A DNA stretch of 64,000 bases from Ampullaceana balthica (taxonomy: Eukaryota > Mollusca > Gastropoda > Lymnaeidae). This document shows, piece after piece, positions 1 to 14,476 of the stretch (position 1 is its first letter; the number at the start of each line of letters is the position of its first letter). Where the stretch lies: assembly GCA_944989445.1 (NCBI GenBank), contig CALYLW010000978.1, positions 62,001-126,000 of the forward strand, read 5' to 3'. Under the pieces are notes generated by a model, which was given only the letters and a program-made list of their open reading frames with translations, ran no database searches and was not told the DNA's origin. The position numbers and the translations under genes are program-made.

Positions 1-897
1 ATGATATTTTAAAACAAATTATTTACATTAAGAGTGTGGACATTTTTAAACAACTGACTAGACAAAGAGTTGAAGAAGTTCAAAGTTTCTTATTTGAGCC
101 TTATAAGGCAAGTTTTGTTGATAAAAGCATTTTTTAACAACAATAATGTCATGATAAATATGACCAATATACCTAAAGGTCAATTTTGTAAATTTGATAT
201 AAAAAAATATTGATTACTTTTGGAAAAAGTTGATGATCCTTGTTAATGGCCACATAAGACTTTGAAATATACAGCTTTTCTCAAGACAGCCGTTTTTGTT
301 GAGTGTCTATCGTGATCGACGAGGACCGTTCTTGCCCGAAAGGTGCGCTCACATATTGTTATGCCATCACGAGGTGTTTGTTTTCATGGCCTGCCGTCTG
401 ACCTTGGCAGCCTGTTCATACATCATTCACCGCTTCGCACTACTTCTCCCTGTTGACAAAATAATAAAATAGAGAGTTTTTTTAAATGACATAGAAGTAA
501 ACAAGGTAATAAAATTATAGATTTTGAAAAAACGTATTCAAATTATTTTTCCTTTTATTGTGGGTCTGGAACATGATTGGCCTACATCAATGGTATCTGA
601 CGATAAAGTCAATATGAATACCCAAACTATGTAAGCAAGGGCTACATGTCATGCCATGATGCATGATGGGTCCGGTTAATTGCAATCTTGAAATGACGTG
701 ATTAGGTTAATAAACGAATGCATTTTACACGAGGTTATGCCAATGATTGTTATCAAAATTTGCTAAAATAACTATGTGACAATAAAGCTGTACGGATTAC
801 AGATTTGATGAAATGTTAAATCACATTAAGTATGGCAATGTAATAAAATATGTCGATCGAAATGTAAAAACAAAGTGTTAAAAAAACATTGACTTAC

Positions 898-1049
898 AGT
901 TTGACAATCTATACTATAGCTGATTGTCATGTTACACTCAGGACACCTACGTCGGTTGACAGTGCAAATGTCACAAAGTCTAAGGTGTTGACACGGGAAC
1001 ACAAGGCTGGAAATGCGTCTTTGATGGCAGACACAGCAAAGTAGCATAT
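898..1049 (-). CDS. RING-finger exon of an IAP-type gene (left copy)
   Basis: The exon encodes a complete C3HC4 RING finger with spacing C-x2-C-x11-C-x-H-x3-C-x2-C-x6-C-x2-C. It starts in LLCCVCHQ, continues through FPCQHLRLCDIC and ends in RRRCPEC. RING domains of this type bind two zinc ions and act as E3 ubiquitin ligases, and in inhibitor-of-apoptosis proteins they are C-terminal. The acceptor is taken after AAAG at 1050-1051, behind a pyrimidine-rich stretch, and the donor is GTAAGT (complement of 892-897). The 152-nt exon begins with two nucleotides of a codon. This matches the one nucleotide left by the BIR exon at 3731-3850, so the two join in frame. A final short exon is expected below 890 but I could not fix it. 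A paralogous exon of identical length lies at 61353-61504. Confidence 0.75.
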
Positions 1050-1294
1050 CTTTAATTTCATACATAAGAAAAGAAAAAAAATACTTATCTGAAGGTTTTC
1101 AATTCACGGGAGATAATGCAATAAACAAAAATCCCATATAAATCCCAAGTACTACAGTTCACGGTTCATTCCCCATTTAGAACGTGTTTCCTTCAAAGTA
1201 AAAGAATTTGTTATATGTTTTTTATACAATTTTCAGATACTCAGTTAAAGATTACTCTCCATACCCTATCTGACACCTAATTAGTATCCTAAAC

Positions 1295-3449
<2,155 letters not shown>

Positions 3450-3730
3450 TCCTAAACAGCTATTTTCTTTCTTTAGCTTCTAGTTACCAGACTATTTAAA
3501 AATTCGCAAAGAAATATTTATCAAAAATTATCTTGCTAATGGAAATGTTGTCACCAATTATATGTCACAATTTGGGCTGTTATTTTACCCACACCCAATT
3601 TAAAATTTGAATCAATTTATAAAATTATTTTTAATGATTATGTTTAGCAATGAGTAGAGATATATATTATTTTTTGCTTTAATTTCATGTTTCTATAAAA
3701 ATACATTATATAACTTATAACAAAGTTTAC

Positions 3731-3850
3731 ATTGAAGTGCTGCTTGACATGAGGGCGGACAACTGTAATGGAGAACAGCAGGGCTTGGTGCAATATGGCT
3801 TATCTCTGGTATGTGTCCACATTCAAAACAAATCAGTCGATTGACATCAG
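3731..3850 (-). CDS. BIR zinc-core exon of an IAP-type gene (left copy)
   Basis: The translated exon (ADVNRLICFECGHIPE, then APSPAVLHYSCPPSCQAAL) carries C-x2-C-x16-H-x6-C, the exact zinc-binding pattern of a BIR repeat. BIR repeats bind caspases or IAP-binding motifs. The exon starts after AAAAG and ends at GTAAAC (complement of 3725-3730). It is 120 nt long, with entry and exit phases that fit the RING exon at 898-1049. BIR followed by RING is the standard IAP arrangement. The usual BIR N-terminal helices are not in this exon and must come from an upstream exon. The hAT at 1295-3449 sits in the intron between the two. Whether the four exons at 17.0-23.9 kb belong to the same transcript is unresolved. 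Confidence 0.7.
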
Positions 3851-4161
3851 CTTTTGGTGAGTAAACAGATGTGAAATGGAAATTTTTTAACCATTTTATA
3901 GATTTAAAATAGGAAAATTAAGTAAGAGTTTGAACACCATTAAAAAAGTGAATATATTTCAGACAACGATTCGAAAGATGTATGAACATTTTTAACATGC
4001 TATATTTATTTCGAAATTGAAAGCAATCGTATAAAAAATTAAATAAAATTCTATTAAAAACTTTCAATAATAATTAGTTCATTAAGGAACCATTTTTAAG
4101 GAACAATGAATGACATTTTATATGCAAGAGATTACAATCAAGTTTACGTAAAAGTTCAAAG

Positions 4162-6799
4162 CAGAGGCGTAGCTAGGACTTTTTCCGCCAGGGGCTGTCT
4201 CCAAAGTGACGCCCTTTTTAGGCACCGTCAATAAATGACGTCACGCACATGGGGCTGGGGGGGGGGAGTCAAACACTTTTTACGATGCGTGACGAGGAGT
4301 GTGTGTTTGAGAAATGTGACGTCACGTCAACACGCGCAACATTAAATAAAATTTCCACTTAAATATTTGATTACTGACACTTTATTTAATGACGTTTACG
4401 TAAAACGCTTGTTACGATATTAGAGTCCATCCTTGCACTAAAAACATACTTAAATGACAAAAATTTGATTTGAAACATGCTTTTATGGCGCGGGGGATGT
4501 CAAAGCTTTTCGACGTCATATTGAAGAAGGGTCTCAGTTTTTGTGACGACGTGTGACGAGGGCGGAGGGGGTGAAAAATCAGCCAAAATCGCGTAACGTC
4601 ATTTATGGACGGCAAATTAGTCGATTATTTGATGGTTTTTATAAATTAATAAACATGAATAAATAATTGCAATTGAAACGAAGAAAGGCGGAGAACATGT
4701 TTGAAATTGCATGCCATATTTAAGTAAGCATTATTACAAGAGGCCGCATAAGATTATATACCTATAAATACACATTTATAAAAAAATCTATACATTTTTT
4801 AAAGGCCACAAGACATTTACTGAGGTCGCATCCCCCCCCCCAAATGAGATAAAACATATTCCAAATTTACACTCAAAAAAAAACCATTATCAATTACTAT
4901 TCTTTTATTTTATATAGATAAATAAATGATTTTTTTACAATCTAAGAAATTGTATACATTAGTATGTAATCATATCTATACATTTTCTTTCCTATCTTTC
5001 ATATTAGAAAAATCGTGTATAATGCTATCAAAATTTAAATTATCTGTAATATCGTGTTCTATGGACAATATTGCAAGATTTCATCGTCTTAAATCGCTCA
5101 TTGTGGAACGAAGATAATTTTTATCTTATCAACGTAACTTTGGAGAAGCTCCTTTTACAACTAGCGAAACTGATACAATTGTTGAAAACATTCATAGCAA
5201 AATTATAATGTTGGGTACAGAATTGTCAAATCTTACTGTTCAATAAATTTTAATAGATCACGGGGGCATTCCCCCCCCCCATTTTTCTAACATAATGCCT
5301 CTTCTTTTAGTGTAGGTACAGCCATAAAAATCTGGATCAGTCTTCTTTCAGTGTTGAACTGTTCTTTATCAATGTCAATAAAATAATTTATTTGATATTC
5401 AAATGCTTCATTTAGTAGGTTACATGGTATTATATACGAATAATTTCTTCCAAAGACTTGCAACTCATCAAAGCGTTCTTGTAGTATATTTTATAATTCA
5501 ATCCATGGATAAAAACATTTTCCGTTGTTCTTTTCTTTCTAAAGATAGATCCACGTCTTCTGATTTTTCCCCACTCGAATTTTTTCTCATTCTAACTCCG
5601 CGTTCAGTTGATATCTCCAACTCTTCAAAAATTGTTTGACTGATATAACCTCGTTTTGTATAAGAACATCTCTTTTTTCCATGAAATGGGTTTGCATTAA
5701 TTTAAAAAAAATAATTCCCATAAATTGAGATAACATAGAAAAGAAAAAGAGTCCATTGAATTGAGTAAAATTCCAGCATCTGATCTCGTTTTACTAGATA
5801 CTTCTTCAGATGTCAATTTTTGCAAGACGCTTGAAATTTTAAAGTATCTATTTTTCAAAATTATTTATGCCTATTGTGATGTTGTTGTTTTTTAATTAAA
5901 GGAGAAATTTGAATATTTTCATGTTCTTTCAATAAATCTTAATGATTTTCCATAAAATAGACGAATTCAAATTATTTATACATTACTTTAATTGGATAGG
6001 CGTAACATTTAAATGAATAACCGTATTTTAATGAAAAACAAAAATTATTTGTGCTACTTTAATGAAATAAAAACAAAATAAAATTTAATTTTTAATAACA
6101 TACCTTGCAAAAATTTTCTGAAAACTCAAACATTAATATAAATAACTACTTGCAAGTCAAACACAATATTTGAAACACCATAAATTGTAGGTACTTGTAG
6201 GTACTTGTTCGCGCATCATTCTGCGAATGTTGGGATTTCACGCAAAAACCATCGTTGCGATATTAATACCGCATATTATTGGGCCAAGCGGTGAAATGTT
6301 TTTTGTGTTGTTTTCTTATATAAGCGTCATCTGGTCGTATACCGCTTAATTTTACAAACAAATCGATTTCCTTTTTTTGAGTGATTTTACATTTTTGAAC
6401 GGTTTTGCATTAATTATAACATCCACTATTCACTATGTAATTTATTGGGCCCAGCGGTGATATGTTTTTTGTGTCGTTTTCTTATATAAGCGTCATCTGG
6501 TCGTATACTGCTTAATTTTCCAAACAAATCGATACCTTTTTTGAGTGCTTTTACATTTTGAACGGTTTTGCATTAGTTATAACATCCACTATTCACTATG
6601 TAATCAAACAAATGTTGCGGGAACCGTTAATTAAGTCTAGAAATTACGGATATTTTTGTTTCACCTTGGTTTTCCCCCTTCAAAAGAAAAAAGGTGGGTG
6701 TCGGAATAGGTTGCACTTTTCAGATGCCCACAAATGCCGCCCCTAATTGTGTGCCGCCCAGGGCGGACCACCCCCACCGCCCCCCTAGCTACGCCACTA
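4162..6799 (-). mobile_element. hAT transposon A (TIR CAGTGGCGTAGCTAGG type)
   Basis: The left end reads cagaggcgtagctagg and the right end is its complement, cctagctacgccacta. Both sides carry a perfect 8-bp target duplication, gttcaaag (4154-4161 and 6800-6807). Decayed transposase lies on the minus strand, for example about 5640-5500 (FEELEISTERGVRMRKNSS) and 5070-4960 (KFDSIIHDFSNMK). These are homologous to the plus-strand pieces of the element at 28897-31515, so the two are copies of one family in opposite orientation. The left subterminal part holds the CRE-rich MITE-like segment 4221-4613. A roughly 120-bp stretch near 6290-6410 is repeated directly near 6445-6590. Confidence 0.8.
4221..4613. 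repeat. CRE-bearing MITE-like segment, copy 1
   Basis: It is bounded by ataaatgacgtcacgc at 4231 and its complement gcgtaacgtcatttat near 4590-4606, both next to a ggacggc/gccgtc end. Perfect TGACGTCA palindromes (the CREB/ATF site) occur near 4236 and 4330. Related copies are at 25011-26694 and 31045-31456. Inside hAT A it sits at the position homologous to the one in hAT B. Confidence 0.7.
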
Positions 6800-6990
6800 G
6801 TTCAAAGTAAATATAGAACAAACTATTTGAATGGAAGGTTTATCTTTATATGGCTACTTCAGCGGCGTAGCGTGGGTATGTGCCGCCCAGGGCAGAAACG
6901 AAATTTGCCGCCCTCCCCCTTCCAAAAAATATATTAACGCTATAAGATAAAAATAAAAAATAATTAAAAAGTAATAATAAGAATACTATA

Positions 6991-8356
6991 CAGGGTGGCC
7001 AAAAAAAGTGGGACCGCCTAGAGCAATCTTGCGGAATATGTATAAAATTATTTTTAGAGCGGTTTTCAAACCGTACAATTATTCTTACTAACTCAAAGCA
7101 TTACGTCATTATTTCGTTAACTTCCGGTAGCCATCTTTACATTTTATTTAATATATATATATTTTTTTATAATGACAAAAATAACAGCAGAAGATCCTGA
7201 TTAAAAATTTGTGAATTGAAGAACAATGGGGAGCTAGGCGAATGATTACTGAGTTTCCAAATAAAGTAAAACAAGCCTTAATCGACTTTGTAAAAAAATT
7301 GATGCCGATGTTACGATAGCACGAAAACCAGGAAGCGGCCGCCCGAGATCCGTTATAACAATGCGGAACATTCGGCGTGTAAGTGAGCTTATTTGTAGCC
7401 AGGAAGATAACCTCACAGCCACAAAAGTCCACGGGAAATTGAAAGAGAAACTGGCATATCACGAGGAACAGTGCAATGGATTATAAAAAAAGATTTTCAA
7501 CTTCGAACGTACAAACGTGTGATAGGGCAGGTTATAAACGAAAACTGCAAATTAAAACGCCAGAACCGAAGCCAACAGTTACTTGATAGGTTTCAAAACG
7601 AGAGAAGTATACGAAGCATTTGGTTTACGGACGAAAAGATATTTACTCTCGCCGCACCAGTAAATTCACAAGATGATCGTGTTTATTCTGAAGCAGGAAA
7701 GGAAAAAACAAGTTCCTTCAACGAGACTCATTCGCGAACGTGAACATTTCAGTCATGGCATCATGGTTTCGGTAGGTGTATCTCGGGTGGGAAAAAACAG
7801 TGTAGTATTTGTTGAGCCTGGAGCGAAAGTGAACAGTGAGTATTATTATGATCACGTCGTAAGACAAGGATTGCTTCCGGATATTAGAGCAAGATGTAAT
7901 CATCATAACTGGACAATGCAACAAGACGGAGCTCCTTCACACCACGGCAATAAACACGATAAACTATCTTCGTCGGAAGAATGTCACCTTCATTGAACCA
8001 GACATGTGGCCACCAAAAGCCCGGATCTAAACTCGATAGATTATGCTATATGGGGGGCCCTCCAACAAAAAGTCTACTTTCGTCGTAAATTTTCAACAAT
8101 AGATCAACTGAAATTGGCCCTTGTTGAAGAGTGGCAAAATTGGTCTCTGCTGTTTATAAACAAGAGCATTGACCAGTGGCGAAGACGTTTAGAAAAAAAC
8201 TGTTGAGAACCGAGGAGGACACATTGCATTTGAATTCTGATTTTATATAAATTAACATTTGGCAATAACTTACTTGATGTTTTTGTAGAAAACATTTACC
8301 AAAAAAAATATTATTTGAAATTATACAAGACGGTCCCATTTTTTTGAGCCACCCTG
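6991..8356 (+). mobile_element. Tc1/mariner transposon
   Basis: The element has terminal inverted repeats (cagggtggccaaaaaaagtg on the left, the complement of tttttttgagccaccctg on the right) and is flanked by TA on both sides (6989-6990 and 8357-8358), the expected mariner target duplication. At 1,366 bp it has normal mariner length. The transposase inside is broken by frameshifts. Confidence 0.9.
7171..8206 (+). pseudogene. Mariner transposase, frameshifted
   Basis: The coding track begins at MTKITAEDP and hits stops at once. It then shows GSGRPRS near 7330, a helix-turn-helix-like piece from 7471 (MQWIIKKDFQLRTYKR), and the first catalytic aspartate in WFTDEKIFTL (about 7620). In a second frame it continues through REHFSHGIMVSVGVSRVGK to QQDGAPSH (about 7920), and in a third through SPDLNSIDYAIWG (about 8020-8050). 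These are the three acidic positions of the DDD mariner triad. The third is an aspartate, and the spacing suggests a DD37D-like subgroup, although the frame break between the last two makes the exact count unsafe. At least two frameshifts and early stops rule out activity. Confidence 0.85.
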
Positions 8357-10440
8357 TATATTTTTATGTTAAAAAGAAAGGCTTCATTTCTTTAATGAAA
8401 TTAAAGTTTCAACTTTTTTCTCATGGCTCAAGCTTTCATGTATCAATGTTTTCATCCATACCATGCTCAATAGCCAAAATATCACAGATTAGACAATTTT
8501 GGTGTATTCGTAATTGATCGTCATTAATTTTTCATTAAAATAATTTTAGATAAGCCTACTAACACCTTGCATTACTTAAGACAGTTTTAAGCAATGTTCG
8601 AATTAATTATATTATTTTAGGCAGGGTAACTTCGAGCTTAAATATATTTATAAACTTAAATAAATCACCTAGTCTTAAATTTATTATTATTTTTTTTCTA
8701 TTCATGGAGTTAAAATATTCATTGCCTGTCTATGTCATGTGGCACATTTTGAAAACTCTAATTTGAAAGACAACATTTTAAAGTCCAGTAGATTAGATGG
8801 TGTACGAAAATCATGTCTGTTTTCTAAATTCTATATAACTCCAAAAGCCTCACACGAATTTATACACTAATCTCATCTTATGAAGTAGCCAAATTTCTTC
8901 TTAACTTTTATTTTACATAGCTTGGATACATACACATTTGCTTCGATCACCAAAAATTTGCTCTCTTGTTCTTTGATTGGAAGGTTCGATTAAACTAATG
9001 AGGTCTTCACATAAAATTGTATCAAATGTCAAAGGATCCCCAAAGTATTCCTTTCCATTATTTTCACTGTGAGTAGCCACTGCTAAGAAATTGTTGTGTT
9101 GAGCACTATACGTTGTAAAGAATTTCGGGCTTTTTTAAAAATATAACTTTGAAATTAAAAAGATTTCATTGTGACTAGCAAAGTTCCTACGTCTGTTCTT
9201 GTCTTGAGCTTTTTGTCTGCTCAATGGTATATTCAATATTTTGTATCCTGAAGTCTAAATGCCTGGCTTCCATCTGTGTTTGGACATGGAAAAGAATGCG
9301 TAACAACGCTCAAGTGTACTAAAATAATTGGAAAATTCGTTTCAGTTGGAGTATCTTGTTAAAAAATTAGGTTTAACTGTTTGAACAAGTTTTACATGAG
9401 ATTTTATGTTTTTGCGCCTTTGTTAAACTCTTGTATACTTTCCAGCCCTTAAGAACTATTAACACACGTTGGGCTTGTGCAGTCCATTATTTTAAGATCA
9501 TAATTTTTTTTTGAAAATCAGTTCAGAAATATCGTAAGCAGATTCGCTTTTGCTTGAATAAAATCTTTGAAAGTTTCTACAGCGTATCCTTTTATATTTC
9601 AATTTTTACATATCACATAACTGGACTTTTGATCCTTATGTCAAATATATGAAGAGCTATCAAATACAATGGAACAATATTTGGTATCTTGTTATTGAAA
9701 AAAGATGATTTTTCGTAAACTGTATCTCCTAAAAATGCTTTGAGCTCAGTTTGAATTTTATATGACAAGTTTTTACCCTTTTTCCGACAATGTTCTGGGA
9801 GTGCTCGAACGTAATTTGCAAGCTAATGCATTAGTTCCAGAGTATTGCCTTTATTTGCAACAGTATTGCCCTCTCTATGAACTCAAAAAGTCACATTCAA
9901 TTTTGCCAGGATTTAATAATATCAAATATTGTAACAAGAACTACTTGCCACAAATAATTGTCAGTCTTTATTAATAGTCTATTTTTTTAATCCTATTTCT
10001 GATTCCTTCCATTTGCAAAAACCTTTGGTAATTTTGAGTACTTATTGAGTACTTATCTTGGCTTAATTTTATTAAAATTTACTTACACCTTTTAACAATT
10101 AGCTAATTAACAACGAGGAATTTGCGCTAAATTTTGTATTTATGTGTGCAACGTTTTAATTCCACTACATAAGCAATTGTTTCCATTATTTTTGTTTATG
10201 CCTCAAAACAAAAGACATTAAAAGTTAAATAAGCCATATAAATACGCCCCAAATTTTTTTCTAGTAGTTTCAATTTCATTAAAATCAAACTTAAATCAAT
10301 CGCCATGCTGCCATTTTTAAATTTGTGACTGATGTTTTGATTTTTTATGTGACTTTATAGTATTTTTGTATGCTGATTCCAAATATGACAACCATTTTTA
10401 AATCCTTTATTACGTATCACGTTCGGTTTTTGACAAAACC
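8357..10440. other. Stretch without a recognisable gene
   Basis: This AT-rich interval lies inside the putative nested hAT. A minus-strand open piece near 9110-8930 (HNNFLAVATHSENNGKEY, then LISLIEPSNQRTREQIFG) and a 70-codon plus-strand piece at 9762-9974 look protein-like but match nothing I know. They are probably transposase debris. Confidence 0.3.
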
Positions 10441-10492
10441 TTAAAAATGTGTTAACATGGTTAATGATTATATATATAAGAAAAGTATATAT

Positions 10493-11550
10493 GAAAAGTA
10501 TGCCATTTGGTGTGCCCATGATTTTGCGTGAGCCTTCAAGTCATGTGACAGACTGCTATTTTTGCATGACGAATGTTGTTCAATTCAACAAGAGGAGCAC
10601 GCACAATCAGTGGAGATTCAATAAAGCGCAGTATGAAAGCACTTCTTCCATTTAATGGAAACACAGTATCATCACTTCCAGTGGCACACTCGGTAACATT
10701 TAAAGATAACAGAGCAGACAGTAAGTATTAGCCCAATAAAGTGTGGCCACCAAGAGAAGAATTTACCCAGGAAGCTACAGTGTCAAGTTACAGCCTTTGG
10801 GAGAAGCACATTGAGCTCTCCTTCCACGACTCCATATAAAATTGATGTTAATAAAAGCGTTTGTCAAGAGTATGGACACATTTTCCCTATACGTTTCGGT
10901 GGCCTGCGTGCAAAGAGAAAAAACGGGTGCACAAAATTGAGCAGCATCCATTTTTTTCGCAATATTTTACAAAATTTGCTGCGCGGTAATTTGAAACTGC
11001 TGCGCGGCGTCAGTCAGATGTCTGCGCAACCGCACAGCTTAAAGGGAACATTGATATGGACCATACTGGCTCTGGATTTCTATATTTGTCGGAGAAATTT
11101 CCACGAAGAAGTGAAGCAAAGTTGACTGCAGATATATTTGTTGAACTGCAGATTCGAGGCGTAATGAAATATAAGCAGTTTACATCTACATTGGCCACGG
11201 TTGAACTGGAAGCCTTGAATGCTTTCTAAGATTTTGTCAACAATTTTTTAGGTAACTTCAAGTCAGACAGTTACCAAAATCTTGTTAAGACCATGGTAGC
11301 CAAATTTTGGGCTTTGGGTTTCCGCATATGTGTCTTATTGCACTTTTTTGACTCTCACGTTGACTACTTTCCTGTAAATCTTGGTGCATACAGTGAAGAG
11401 CAGGGTGAAAGCTTCCATTAGGCTATTTGTGCAATACCAAGTTCGATGGAATTGGAATATTTTTGCTGAATATTGCTAGTCATTGAAACGTTATAATCCT
11501 GGTGCTGCTCAAAAACGAAAATCATTGAAAAGACAAAGCACAGAGTAATC
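10493..11550 (+). pseudogene. Decayed copy of a multicopy CYFC-motif gene of unknown function
   Basis: The track opens at 10499 with MPFGVPMILREPSSHVTDC, then YFCMTNVVQFNKRSTHNQW. It resumes after a large gap near 11055 with MDHTGSGFLYLSEKFPRRSE, EAKLTADIFVELQIRGVMK, and near 11340-11420 FFDSHVDYFPVNLGAYSEEQ. These blocks occur in this order in a repetitive protein family of unknown function that I associate with arthropod and mollusc genomes. The middle of the protein is missing and stops interrupt the rest, so this is a fossil. The amplification suggests mobile origin, but I see no matching termini. The function is unknown and no name is justified. Confidence 0.5.
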
Positions 11551-13510
11551 GATAATTAATAAATGTAATTCTGCTTTTATATTGCGCTTTGGTTAATAAT
11601 TTTTTTTTACTGCCAATAGTTTTCTGCATGGTTGACGTTTATTATCTATCGTATATTTTGTTGGTGGTTTATTAAATTTTCCTATATTATAAGATATATT
11701 TAATATATATTTTATATAAAATTATTAAATTTCGAATTGTAAAAAAATCCTGACATCAAATGCAAAAACCTTTGCCTTTTTCGGATTCAGCATATGTGAA
11801 AACATATAGAACAGTTGCATTTATTGAAACATCAGACAATGTGCAGCATGGTGTTATATATACCAGCATATTATTGTCATACTGTCAGCCCCTATGTTTT
11901 CCAGCTAATTTAAAATTAGATTCAGAGGTTTTTAGATTTATAATGGAATTTGAAGTTTTGGCATTATAAGCGCTCTCGTATTTTAACATAGTTCTTCATT
12001 TCGTTAATTTTTTTCTTTCTTCGCTTTTCTTTTCTTTTATTTAAATTTATATTCACGTTTTAACAATTAGCTAATGAACAACAAGGAATTTGCCGCCCCC
12101 TAAAAAACAACAGCAAAAAAAAATTTACAACAGGGGTGGCTGTCAAATTTTAAGAGTCAATGAATTTATCGCCACATCAGTGTAACGTTCTAATACTAAT
12201 TTAGCCTCTATTTTTTTTTATTACAGTAGTATTAGTATCAGAAGAATTTATATCCAACTAGCAGACCCGACGTGCATTGCAACAACCTCAGTGAAAATGA
12301 ATAAATTTAAAGAAACCAATGAGTGGAATATTTTTTTAAAATTCTGCCAGAAACCTTCGCCGAGGTGTGCAAAAAAAGTCAAAGTTTCATAGCAAACTGA
12401 TAAATAAATAAATAATTAAATAGCTTACAAAAGAAGAAACGATATTTAGGGGCCGGGTCACAAAATGAGGGATAATTTAATTTTTTAGTGCCATTGTACT
12501 CAAGCTATATTTCTTAATATCGTGTAAAATTGAATAGGGAATACAATTATTAACGTGCAGTAAAAAATACTTTTTGGGCCCCCAGCTCCGAGGGAATAAC
12601 ATTAAAAGTTCAGTGCCCTTTAGTAATTTAATATAGGCTCTTAACTTTTTTATATACTAAGTTTGGTCAAAAGCCAGTTATTTTCTCATAAGCTAACGCT
12701 GAAACTAATTTTTATATAGCTAATATAGGGGGAAAACTGACAACTAAGGTGCCACCAAGCCCATTCGGTGCAAGATGTTAATTTCAAAAACCTCTTCATT
12801 TTCAATCAGTTTCATAATGGATATATTTATCAAGGTCTTTAAAAAGTGAATATGAAAAACATATACGAAAAAAGACATTTGGGGCCCTCGGCCTCGAAGA
12901 AATTGACATTAGAAATTCAGTGCCCTTAAGTATTTCAAAATGGGCTTCCAATTTTTTGTATACAAAATTTGGTTAAGAGCCATTCATTTACTCAGTAGCT
13001 AACGAAAAAAACTAATTTGTATTAATAGCTCATATTAGCAAAAACGACATTAAGGACCCCAGGGCCCATTCAGGGCAAGATATAAAGTTCAAAACACCTG
13101 TTCATTTCAATATGGATGATAATGGATACGTATATCATTATTTTTCAAGATCGATAATAATTGAAATGGGGAATAAAATCTTAAACGTTTAAGAAAAAAG
13201 TCATTTTTCGCCCCCAAGCCTGAAGGAATGATCATTAGGAGTTCACTGCCCTATAGTATATTTATATTGGCCGTCAAGTCTTAATATACAAATTTTGGTT
13301 AGGATGCATCAAATTTTTACATTAGCTAACGCTTAAACTAATTTTTATATAGCTCATATATATAAAAAAAATACTTTATTCGCCCCCGGCGCATAATGAG
13401 TTTTAAATTTAGAAAAAGATGTTGACATTTACCATCCCGAGGAGCGTACTCAACAGTCTCTAAAAGTTTCATGACGATCGGATGAATGGTTTAGTCAGCG
13501 ATAAAGACAT

Positions 13511-13512
<2 letters not shown>

Positions 13513-13542
<30 letters not shown>

Positions 13543-13571
13543 CACACACTTTCATTATATATATATATAGA
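13513..13571. repeat. (CA)n and (TA)n microsatellites at an internal Helitron 5' module
   Basis: A (CA)n run at about 13513-13540 is followed by (TA)n at 13556-13569. They mark the innermost 5'-like module of element C. Confidence 0.8.
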
Positions 13572-14377
13572 AGAAGAAATTTAAGGGATTCAGGGCCCAT
13601 CCGGTGCAAGGTGTCAATTTCAAAAATCTGTTCATTTTAAATCAGTTTCATCACGGATATATTTCTCAATATCGTTATAACGTGAATGGGAAAATATCTT
13701 AAACATGTACAAAAAAAGGGTATTTAAAGCCTCCGCCCCGAATTAATTGACATTAGAAGTTCAGTGCCCTTACGTATTTTAATATGGGGTACACAGTTTT
13801 TTAATACAAAGTTTGGTTAACATCCATTCATTTACTTAGTAGCAAACAGTTCAAGGTAAATTTTATATAGCTCATATAAGCAAAAAACGACATTAAGGGT
13901 CCCCAGGGACACATTTGTGCAAGACATAAAGTTCAAAAACCTGTGTCCTTTCAATATGGGTAATAATGGTTGAATTTATCATTATTGTTCAAGATCGTTA
14001 ATAAATGAATGGGGAATTAATTATTAAAAGTTTAAGAAAAAATGCATTTTGGGCCCACTAGGCCCGAAGAAATGGACATTAGTAGTTTATTGCCCTATGG
14101 TATTCTTTATAGTTTTTGTATAATTTATATACAAAGTTTAGTTTAAGATCCATCAATTAACACAGTAGCTAACGCTTAAAATAATTTGTATATAGCTAAT
14201 ATAAGGGAAACATTACATTTTAGGCTCCTGGCGCCCAATGAGTGTTAAATTTCGAAAAAAAACTAGCCAGTTACCATCCCGGGAGCATACTCAACTCTTT
14301 CGAGAAGTTTCATGACGATCGGATGAATGGTTTAGTCAGCTATAATGGACATGTACACACACTCAGAGAGACATACT

Positions 14378-14383
<6 letters not shown>

Positions 14384-14476
<93 letters not shown>
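14384..14476. repeat. (TA)n microsatellite
   Basis: About 90 bp of nearly pure TA with two TATT interruptions. It sits at the middle 5'-like module of element C. Confidence 0.9.
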
